64,000 nt of DNA from contig CM051514.1 of assembly GCA_028015205.1 (NCBI GenBank), positions 20,662,150-20,726,149 of the forward strand, in the 5' to 3' direction. Positions 11,561 through 20,088 of this stretch are shown here, piece by piece. The notes under the pieces are model-generated. The model saw only the letters and a program-made list of their open reading frames with translations, made no database searches and was not told the origin of the DNA. Each line of letters opens with the position of its first letter. Position 1 is the stretch's first letter. A program made the translations under genes and the position numbers. The DNA is from Mytilisepta virgata. Taxonomy: Eukaryota > Mollusca > Bivalvia > Mytilida > Mytilidae.

Positions 11561-11982
11561 CTCCCAATCGCATTTCATTGTCACGTTCTGTTTATAACGT
11601 GATTATACACATCTCGACACTGAATTCAAAGCCGCCAGTACATACTTTAATGAAATGCTATTCGGTGTGATTGGGGTGTCCGGGACAGTTTTATTTGAAA
11701 TTAAATCTTGAAACTGGATGCAAAATAATAAGAAAAAAAAATCATGTCAAACCAAAGTTTCTAATTAGAATTTCTTAATTGGAATGCATCCACCGGAGGG
11801 CTGCATATTTTTTACCCATCAATTTTTCTGATGGTAACTTAATTTGATTTTTTTTTCATTTTCACAGAAGCCTCATACAGACGTTTAAATGCTAAAAGTA
11901 CTGTATTGAATTACAATTATTATCAAATGTTTCTAGGAGAAATGGGATCTTTAAATTTCGGGAATATGTACTATACACTCTG

Positions 11983-12395
11983 TTAAGGATACTACAGATA
12001 CATCGAAGTCCGCTTCATATTTGGATTTGTTTCTTGAAAAATATACAATGAAGGACATTTGAAGACAACACTTTATGACAAACGTGATGACTTCGACTTG
12101 CCTGCATATGGCGTCTACGTGTCTCAGCTTATCTGACATTCAAGGGCATGCGTGATTTACCATGACTTTCGACAAAGAGGATTACTGCTGTCACAAAAGC
12201 TTCTTAACCGAGATAAGTTGATGTCATCACTTAGGAAATGTTAAGGTAGTCATCACGAATTGATTGACCGTTAGAGTGTTCCAATTTCCAAGATGACCTT
12301 GGACCTGTTCCCACTGTCGTTACATTTTTTGTACCTCCACCGATTTGTGACTACCACCGGATTGACTTTGTTCACGACGGGTGCCGATTAAGACT
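11983..12395 (+). pseudogene. Decayed copy of the Penelope-like RT 3' region
   Basis: Reads colinearly with 4992-5455, from 'aaggatactacagatacatc' through 'cttcatatttggatttgttt', 'tgacaaacgtgatgacttcg', 'gacaaagaggattactgctg' and 'tcacgacgggtgccg'. Relative to the intact copy it lacks a block of about 55 bases after 'gatgacttcgact' and about 10 bases near 'ttcttaacc', and has scattered substitutions, so no frame survives. Confidence 0.85.
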
Positions 12396-12780
12396 GTAGG
12401 TGAAATACAATGATTTTTCACGTATTTCACAAATGTTATTCTATCCGATCCAGTCCCTTCCACAGATATCACTTGCGAACAAATCTAGTAAAAACAAATA
12501 TAGGTATATGTATACTGCATTTTTCGCCCAACCATTTATATTATAATTCATAAAAAACTGTAAAATTTTCACAATTTCAACATTTGTGAATTATGATATC
12601 GTTAAAAGAATACCGAAGCGACAAAACAGTGGGAAAAATCCATAAATTATAAATCCAAGGAATAACAAAGTCATGAGAATGAAACACAACAAACAAACAC
12701 AAGGATACATGTATAACTACAAGAATAAAAAATATATAAACTTTAAAACAAATATAGAACAGAAACTAAAGCACTAGCGA

Positions 12781-12845
12781 TGTGAATTGGCATAAAAACC
12801 TGAAGTGATATCAGGTGCTCTGGTAGGGTAAGCATGTCCTGCTCC
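12781..12845 (-). repeat. Penelope-like 3' tail module, inverted
   Basis: The complement contains 'catgcttaccctaccagagc', 'acctgatatcacttcaggtt' and 'tttatgccaattcaca', matching the tail module after the RT at about 5470-5520. No RT sequence flanks it. Confidence 0.55.
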
Positions 12846-13174
12846 GGTAACGAATTGATTTGAAATAGATCCCGTTAGAAAATCACAAGTTGAAAAAAAA
12901 AATATTCCGAACAACTTTTGGCTATAAAAAATTACATGAAGTTCAGAGCTGATTTTGCCTGTATACCTGTATGTAAACAAAGAAACACACCAAGGAAACA
13001 ATAATACATCCGAACACGTTCCTCGATTTTTCAAATGAAACAGAATGTGATATAAGCAGGCGTGTTTCGGACATATTTTACAACAAAAAGCAATTCAACG
13101 CAAACCTTAACCTGAGCATTCACCATCACATTTCCTATGTTCACTTGTCCGTAAAATGTATGTCAAGGCCTTAA

Positions 13175-13302
13175 GGTATCCGGACCATAATAGATAATGA
13201 TCGAAAATTATATCTCTTTTTAACCGTAAATGGCTGATTTTCGTTGTATGGAACATCCGGGAATTTTTTAATAATCACGTGGTCATTTATGGTCCGGATA
13301 CC
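13175..13302. mobile_element. TTAA-flanked MITE (piggyBac-type target), 128 bp
   Basis: Terminal inverted repeats are perfect: GGTATCCGGACCATAA at the left and TTATGGTCCGGATACC at the right, flanked on both sides by TTAA (13171-13174, 13303-13306). The neighbouring array monomer at about 14160-14200 reads 'ggtcaaaacc-TTAA-aatgg' without the insert and so shows the empty site. TTAA duplication is diagnostic of piggyBac-type transposition (family knowledge). There is no coding capacity. Confidence 0.85.
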
Positions 13303-13640
13303 TTAAAACGACATATATTTTAGGAAGTTCATATCAGGATTTATATGTGTACCAAGTTTGCTGATGCGACCCCCATCTTCATAGAAAACACAAGAATATG
13401 CCATGATCCACAGGACACGATGCCCCGCTGCACTATCATTCTCTATGTTCAGTGAACCATGCAAATAGGTTCAAACCCTAATTTGTCATGCAAATTAAAA
13501 ATATCACATTATAAGGAACATTTGTACTAAGTTTCAAGTTGATGTGACAACAACTTCACCCTAAACTACCTTTACCAAAAAACGTAAACCTGAGAATGAA
13601 CTGGTTCCATGCTTTCATCAAAATTGGTATCAAATAATTA

Positions 13641-13956
13641 TATTTTAACCATTGAGTCGATGCCACTGCTGGTGGACTCCAAATCCCCGAGGGTATCCCC
13701 AGCCCAGTTGCTAGTATTTCGATACTAGCCCGACACTGATACGTAAAATTTACCGTTTCAAAATTGTTAAATTTGTGAAAACTAAGGAGTATTTCCCTCG
13801 TGCATAGCTGTATTCCTAGATAATTTTGGCTTTAACTCTTTTGGTCATTTTAGTATTTTGAATTTGCTCTTCAAACTTTGTTGTTTTGGTTTTCAATATC
13901 TTAGGCCTTGAGCACAACTAGTGATTCGTAAATCGACGAAATTTGCTCATCTTGTG
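13641..13956 (+). mobile_element. ~315-bp retroposon-like element with long target duplication
   Basis: Begins near 'gagtcgatgccactgctggt' then 'ccccgagggtatccccagcc', and ends near 'tcgacgaaatttgctcatct'. It is flanked by direct repeats 'catcaaaattggtatcaaa' at 13616-13634 and 13957-13975. A related copy at 27986-28343 has its own, different ~20-bp flanking repeats. Long variable target duplications indicate LINE-type integration. I recognise the body as a common mussel interspersed repeat. Confidence 0.75.
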
Positions 13957-14335
13957 CATCAAAATTGGTATCAAAAAATTAAATTTCATATTTTTATGTT
14001 CAGAAAACCATGAAAATTCGGTCAGAATCATCCTAATTTGGCATGCAAATTAGAAAGACCATTTTATACGGAACATGTGTACTAAGTGTCAAGTTGAAGC
14101 TTAAAAGCCACCCTTTACCTGGGAATTCACTATGCATCAAATTTTTTATGTTCACTGAACAGTGAAATGTAGGTCAAAACCTTAAAATGGTATATCTTAG
14201 AAAGTTTCAAAATGATGTGATCCCAACTTCATGGGAAAAAAAATTACAACTCAAACCATAACCTGAGGCGGGAGGGACGAACCGACGGATGCACGGTTTT
14301 TTATTATGCCAACGCCGTCATGGCCATGATGAAGT

Positions 14336-15546
14336 TGCCTAACTATTCCTCAAAATTAATACCTTATTGTAATTTTCAACAGCCGATACAATGAAATCGA
14401 GAATGGTGACCCCAAAATCTGAAAGCTCGTGAATGTACCAATATTAGTTTTTAACCACCGATGAATTTTATAGATTTTGTATCGTCATTGTCGGATATTC
14501 GACGTATTCCATATCTATCGTATGTAAAAATTACACAAATCATATTATTCGTTTATCCAAAGGGTTATAGCAAATTAACAAAGTTGCACAAGGGAGATAA
14601 TTATGATAACCTGGGAAGACTGGTTGAGGGAGGTAACTTATTATGTTTCTCAGTAATAAATTTTAAAATCATTTAAATCGGCTTTAACTAGGCTTTTTAC
14701 TTGACGTTTATCATTAAGTCAAGGGTAAACTTCATTAAATTAAAACACAAAATAGGAGTTGAAGCTATATGTTTAGCATTGATTAGCAGTTGACCATTGA
14801 AAGATACTTATCTTAACAAAGTATGTTTCAAATTTTAACATTATATATTGAGCCCATCTAAGTCGACACGTTTTTTAATATACCCGAAAATTGCTAATTT
14901 TGTGATTTTTCGTGCATATTTGATTTTTTTATGGACAAGGCTTTTTTATGAACTCCAGAACTACATCTGACTTGTATAAGGTAACAGTAGAGGAGCCTAA
15001 GGAAAATGTCACTAGACAAGTCTAGTGAGTCTTGTACCAGTCTTTTTAGCAACTTTAAATTCTGATCACAGATACAAAAAACTTGGCAATATTTTGTAAC
15101 CATTTATCACCATTTTAGTAACGATGTGTTTAGTTTTTTTAGAATAATTTTTAATATTTACTCTGGAAACAATAAGAAAAATGTTTTCATGTACTTATTA
15201 ATACAGTTTCATTTTTTTAAGTAGAAAGGCTACTTTAACTTTTTATCAAAAGTTTTTCACTTTTTAAAAACGTTTTGAACATATGTGCATGCTATAGTTA
15301 ACAATAATGAAATTGATATTTAAGTCATAATATATAGTCATAGAAATGTTAAAGTCAGCTTATTTGCATTTCAGAGAATTATGATTGTGTATTTGTGATG
15401 TAGTAGTCGGTTTTGTTTATATATCTAACATCTAGTCGTGCTTGTTTTCACTAATTTGATTCAAGCTAGCAGCAAATTAGTTTGTAGATTTTTTATAACT
15501 TCTATCACATATTTGAAATAACTAAATTTGTCAACATGACAATTTT
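14336..15546. other. AT-rich intergenic sequence, no gene seen
   Basis: Only short open frames without recognisable motifs; no repeat terminus identified. Confidence 0.55.
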
Positions 15547-15962
15547 TGTGTCACCTGTGGAACGCATGGTCGACACATACGGATCACTATCTGCCGTCTT
15601 GCCTCGTCACACTTTTCTTCTATCTTCAACTAGTCGTAAACCGCTCAAAGGAATGTAATGAAGCTTCCTCTGTGTCTCTGTGCATTAACCTTAATGCACA
15701 GGTGTGCATATATATTTCATTTTTAGAAAAGTTTAATTTTTTTTGTAAAAATTGACATTTTTGCAAAAAACTGGGGGGGGGGGGGGTCAAAACTTCAATC
15801 CGCAACTACTCCATAACCGCTCAAAGCAATTTGATGAAACTTTCTCTGTGCATTAACCTAAATGCAAAGGTGTGCATATAGATTTCATTTTTAGAAAATT
15901 TTAATATCTTTTGTAAAAATTGAACTCCGCAGGCGACACGTCTTCCTTGGAAGACTCACACA
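15547..15962 (+). mobile_element. Family B tandem-core element, copy B1
   Basis: The 5' end is TGTGTCACCTGTGGAACGC; the 3' end is CGCAGGCGACACG followed by the perfect hairpin GTCTTCC-TT-GGAAGAC and 'tcacacattttt'. The core has two monomers, marked by 'gcattaacctt/aaatgca' at 15682 and 15850 (period 168). A G-run of about twelve lies at 15774-15786. Confidence 0.85.
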
Positions 15963-16321
15963 TTTTTTATAAATATTCAAGATATTTCCAATGAATATGA
16001 TATTATTTTCACAATTTTAGCACTTATCAAAACTTTGGTTTAAAACCAATTCTGATATTTTACAAAAACACATCTTATACTAAAGACTAAAGTTACTCAG
16101 TGGAACCTCATCTACTCATATTGTTTAACTGGAATATATGAAACATCTCAATCTACTAAAATAAAATTTCTTTTTGTTAAAACCTTCGTTACTTGATCTA
16201 GTATTCAACTATTTCTAATCGTCTCTTGGGTATTTATTGGAAATCTTAATTGAAGGATAAAAATATAAATTAACCAATGCAGTTGAAAAAAAAATTGAAT
16301 TGTTAGTAAAATCATGTTGGT
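15963..16321. other. Spacer between two family B copies, no gene seen
   Basis: AT-rich sequence without motifs. It separates two independent family B insertions in the same orientation. Confidence 0.5.
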
Positions 16322-16912
16322 TGTGTTGCCTGCGGAACGCATGGTAGACAGATGGGGATCACTATCTGTCGTCTTGCGTCCTACTTCTACTTGTGTCGTC
16401 ACACTTTTCTTCTATCCTCAACATCTCAAAAACCGCTCAAAGGAATTTGATGACACTTTCTCTGTGCATTGACCTTAATGCACAGATGTGCATATATATT
16501 TCATTTTTAGAATTTTTTTTAAAATTTTTTGAAAAAATTGACATTTTTGCCAAAAAAGGGGGAGGCAAACTTCTATCCTCAACTACTCCATAACCGCTCA
16601 AAGGAATTTGATGAAACTTTCTCTATGCATTAACCATTATGCACAGGTTTGCATATATATTTCATTTTTAGAAAATTTTAATTTTTTGTGTGTAAAAATT
16701 GACATTTTTGAAAAAAAATGGGGGGGGGGGGGGTCAAAACTTCTATCCTCAACTACTCCATAACCACTCAAAGGAATTTGATGCAACTTTCTCTGTGCAT
16801 TAACTTTAATGCAAAGGTGTGCATATGTATTTCAGTTTTAGAAAATTTTAATATCTTTTGTAAAGATTGACGTTCGCAGGCGACACATGTCTTCCTTGGA
16901 AGACTCACACAT
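16322..16912 (+). mobile_element. Family B tandem-core element, copy B2
   Basis: The 5' end TGTGTTGCCTGCGGAACGC and the 3' end CGTTCGCAGGCGACACA are inverted repeats, and the hairpin GTCTTCCTTGGAAGAC (16889-16904) closes the element. Three monomers are marked by 'tgcatt(a/g)acc(t)tatgca' near 16466, 16627 and 16797 (periods 161 and 170). Confidence 0.88.
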
Positions 16913-17439
16913 TTTTTTAGTGTTTGTTATGTTTTGAATGTTTTTATTTCAGTACAGCCATGGCATTTTACATATTTATGAATGATTAATATTTTCTTGA
17001 TTTATGTATATAAGCTTAACATATCGAATCTTCCACAATGTATGACACATATATATATATAATGTATATATATGAAGAGTTATGGTGTAAATTATATCAT
17101 ATTGTAAATATTATGTATAATATATATAATAATAAATAATACCATTTTTTTTTTGCTTTGATCTGTAATCCACTTTAAGAATTTAAAATTCCAATGACCT
17201 CTAGTCATGACCAAGAATTTATATCTAAAATAAGTACAATCAGAAACTGATTTCCTTAAATCATAATTGACCAAGTGATTCTTTCATTTCCTGGTGTTCC
17301 AAACAACGTAATTGCAATGACTATCAGCAAACTTCAGAAACACTAAATACTTAACATATTTTTATAGACTCTGCATACACAGTGTTAAGTATGTGTTAAC
17401 ATAAGATACATGTTTAACCCTGCCGCATTTTGCGCCTGG
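16913..17439. other. AT-rich intergenic sequence with short TA runs
   Basis: Contains two short alternating TA stretches near 17050-17073 and 17113-17130. No gene or repeat terminus is seen. Confidence 0.5.
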
Positions 17440-17645
17440 TCCAACTCTGGGAAATTCTAGCCTTTGTTAGTTATGTGTGTTTTTTTTAAATTTTGGTTCA
17501 TTTGTATGTTTCGGAGTTAAGTGTGCCGTCAAGTTCGCTGAGCTAGAGATGCAGGATTTTCTCGCTGTGTTGAAACCCATTTAGCTGTTGTTTTCTGCTC
17601 TTTGGTCGGGTTGTTGTCTCTGACACATTCCCTATTTTCATTCTC
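17440..17645 (+). repeat. Dispersed repeat, probable retroelement 3' end
   Basis: Contains 'ttggttcatttgtatgtttc', 'ttttctgctctttggtcggg' and 'ttgttgtctctgacacattc'. These phrases recur very widely in mussel genomes (recollection). No open frame. Confidence 0.45.
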
Positions 17646-18019
17646 TTTTCTATCCATGTAATTCCGTAAAAAAGAAATATAATTTCTGGTTATCTACTAT
17701 GGTCTGGATGCCTAAAGTAAAAGGTTAGGCTCATTGATTTAATGTAGTACAAAAAGCAGGTTAAGTTTGCTTTTATTTGCAAGTGGTCACTTTAAAAGCC
17801 TATGTAAGACCTGCCACAATGTAACACTTTGTATACAGTTTGATATCAACAGCCTTAGCTTAAGGTCATTTCTTAAGTTAACTATAAGTAACCAACACAT
17901 TACATCGAAATCACGACTTTACAGTGTAATATAACAATAGCCGTTTCTAGAGTTTAGTACTGTTTATACCATGGCTTTTAAGAATTAACATATTTAATGA
18001 AACGAGAATAGTATATGGG

Positions 18020-18380
18020 CACAGTTCAAGATGACGTCACAGGAAGTCACGTGACCGCAGTGGTTTCTGCGCATGCGGAATCGAAAGTAGTGGGTTTTCG
18101 TGCCATTTTTCGTGTGTTTACGGAAGTGACGTCAGTCACGTTCCGGGACCCGGTTGTTTGCGCATGTGTAGGCGGAACCGGAAGTGGCTTTGGAAGTAGT
18201 GGGTTTTCCCGCATTTGTCTTTTGTTTATGGAAGGGACGTCAGTCACGTGCTGGGACCCGGATTTGTCGTCTGCGCATGTGTACGCGGAACTGGAAGTAA
18301 TGAGTTTCCCCTGGATTTTCCCATTATTTGCTGACGGAAGTGACGTCAGTGACGTGCTTGGGCCCGGATGTGTCGTCTCG
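18020..18380 (-). promoter_or_regulatory. Left array of NRF1/ETS/CRE/E-box-like motifs
   Basis: On the displayed strand it carries TGACGTCA at about 18034, 18127 and 18342 (CRE-like), GTCACGTGAC at about 18048 (E-box), TGCGCATGCGG at about 18069 and TGCGCATGTG at about 18274 (NRF1-like), and several CCGGAAGT cores (ETS). All lie within repeated units of roughly 110 bp. Motif names follow vertebrate consensus; function in this organism is inference. Confidence 0.55.
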
Positions 18381-18654
18381 GCATACTTGACCGGTTTTCG
18401 GATTGGAATATCTCCCCCCTTCCCGCTCGGTCGTCTCTGGGTCTTTCATCGGTCTATAGTATACCAAGTACACAGGTACTGTTGGATAATCTCCCCCTTT
18501 TCTCGCGCTTTTCGCCACTGTGATGTTTTCCGTTCGTTCAAGGGAGGACCAAATGTAAGATTGGATTATGTCCCCTTACCTCCAACTGATGTTGTCACCA
18601 TTAGGTCAGTGGAGGGGTGTCCATTTCATTGCTCTATGATGCTCTTCGCTTCTC

Positions 18655-19350
18655 TTCTCTTTCTCCATGCTGCTCCTCGCTGCTCTTGATCATCACGTCT
18701 CGTCGCTGCTCTTGATCATCACTGCTCGTCGCTGCTCTTGATCATCACTGCTCGTCGCTGCTCTTGATCATCACTGCTCGTCGCTGCTCTTGATCATCAC
18801 TGCTCATCGCTGCTCTTGTCTTGCTCCTCTCTGCTCATCGCTGCTCTTCTGTTGCTCTTCGCTGCTCAACGCTGCTCTTCTCTTGCTCATCGCTGCTCAT
18901 GTCTTGTTTCGTGCTGCTCATCGCTACTCTTCTATTGCTCATCGTGCTCATCTCTTGCTCCGTGCTGCTCATCCTGCTCTTCTCTTGTTCATCGCTGCTC
19001 AATGTCTTGTTTCGTGCTGCTCATCGCTACTCTTCTATTGCTCATCGTGCTCATCTCTTGCTCCGTGCTGCTCATCGCTGCTCTTCTCTTGTTCATCGCT
19101 GCTCAACACTGCTCATCTCTTGTTCCATGCTACTCATCGCTGCTCTTCTATTGCTCATCGTGCTGATCTCTTGCTCCGTGCTGCTCATCGCTGCTCTTCT
19201 CTTGCTCATCGCTGCTCGTCTCTTGTTCATCGCTGCTCTTCTCTTGCTCATCGCTGCTTATCTCTCGCTCCGTGCTGCTCATTGCTGCTGTTCTCTTGCT
19301 TATCGCTGCTCATCGCTGCTTCTCTTGCTCATCCGTGCTCATCCTGGTCC
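18655..19350. repeat. TGCTC-rich simple array
   Basis: Tandem 'gctgctcttgatcatcact' units at first (period about 30), then irregular runs of 'catcgctgctcttctcttgc'. Several overlapping open frames arise from the composition (Leu/Ser/Ala/Cys-rich) and are not genes. Confidence 0.85.
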
Positions 19351-19354
19351 AAGA

Positions 19355-19590
19355 ACGTGACTGAGGTAACTTCCGTAAGCAAAAAATGGGGAACTCACTT
19401 CTTCCCATTGCGCATGCGCGCAAACCATTTCCGGTTCCGCCTACATATGCACAGACGACACATCTGGGTTCCAGCACGTGACTGACGTCACTTCCGTAAA
19501 CAAAGAAAAATGGCGGGGAACCCACTACATCCGGGTGCGCATGCGCACAAACCACTTCCGGTTTTTTCCGGTTCCGGTAAGGCATACGCG
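19355..19590 (+). promoter_or_regulatory. Right array of NRF1/ETS/CRE/E-box-like motifs upstream of the dipeptidase exon
   Basis: Two units. Motifs include TTGCGCATGCGCGCAA at about 19407, GTGCGCATGCGCAC at about 19538, CACGTGACTGACGTCACTTCC at about 19474 (E-box, CRE and ETS fused) and CACTTCCGGTT at about 19553. It ends about 70 bases before the ATG at 19660 and points the same way, so it could serve as that exon's promoter. Confidence 0.55.
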
Positions 19591-19659
19591 GTCGGAGACA
19601 TCATGGACATATTGAATACTATTAACCATAGGAGATTTTAATAGACATCTGTTGATTAA

Positions 19660-19933
19660 ATGACAACCTACAAAGTAAATTTAGACGGGGTAAAAATGAG
19701 TTTCATTTCTGAAAACAGAATTAAAATTGCGTTTGGTGTCTTAGCGATAGTAATTTTAGCATTAGTTATCGCAGTTGTGGTTTTAGCGATTGAAGATTCG
19801 AGTGTTACAAAAACAGCGAGTCGAGGTTTATCTTCTGGACTACAAACACCGGATTGTTTTAACATTCTGGACCCTCAACACCCGATTTGGATATTGCAAA
19901 TTGTGTACTTGTCAGTTACCCTTTAATTGACGG
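19660..19933 (+). pseudogene. First coding exon of a type II membrane dipeptidase-like gene, one frame break
   Basis: ATG at 19660; the frame gives a short cytosolic N-terminus, then a signal-anchor helix (FGVLAIVILALVIAVVVLAI, about residues 26-45), a linker, and QTPDCFNILDPQHP. Near 19884 the meaningful frame shifts by one base and continues DLDIANCVLVSYPLIDG to a GTAAG donor (exon end 19933, phase 2). YPLIDG just before a splice is the characteristic start of the M19 membrane dipeptidase domain (usually followed by HNDLPW), a zinc enzyme cleaving dipeptides at the cell surface. No second exon was found downstream. A decayed fragment, a real gene whose second exon lies outside the window, or an assembly indel are all possible. 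Confidence 0.65.
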
Positions 19934-20088
19934 GTAAGATTTTTTCTCTGTTTTCTGCTTTGCTTTGTAGAAACAGATACCCACATGTGAAGGCATAAGA
20001 CAAGAAAACTAATGAACCTGTGAACATATATCTGGCCTTAAATATTTGTCTAAGTTTTGCTATAAAATATAATATAATATGTACAGAA

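Larger units (their letters stand above)
13085..14335 (+). mobile_element. Family E tandem-core array, carrying two nested insertions
   Basis: Repeated blocks around 'atgttcac/agtgaacc(a)tg', 'taatttg(t/g)catgcaaatta' and 'tgtactaagt(t)tcaagttga' recur near 13139, 13447, 13998 and 14150. The right end is 'ggcgggagggacgaaccgac' followed by 'acgccgtcatggccatgatg'. Two separate insertions (13175-13302 and 13641-13956) interrupt it. Termini are not resolved. Confidence 0.6.
18004..19590 (+). mobile_element. Composite element: promoter-motif arrays flanking a TGCTC array, locus 1
   Basis: Three parts. A left array (about 18020-18380) and a right array (19355-19590) of ~110-bp units are inverted relative to each other. 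Between them lie a bridging segment (18381-18640) and a TGCTC simple-sequence array (18655-19350). The bridging segment matches the reverse complement of about 33770-34015 ('ggtcgtctctgg', 'ggattatgtccccttacctc', 'ggtgtcc', 'tttcattgctctat'), so a relative exists at 32140-34555 in opposite orientation. Two colinear copies make this an element rather than chance composition. Family not recognised. Confidence 0.7.

Noticed and set aside
18655..19350. Overlapping Leu/Ser/Cys/Ala-rich open frames of up to 231 codons in the TGCTC array
   Set aside because: All frames of the simple array stay open because the unit lacks stop codons; the frames overlap one another and have no domain or splice context.
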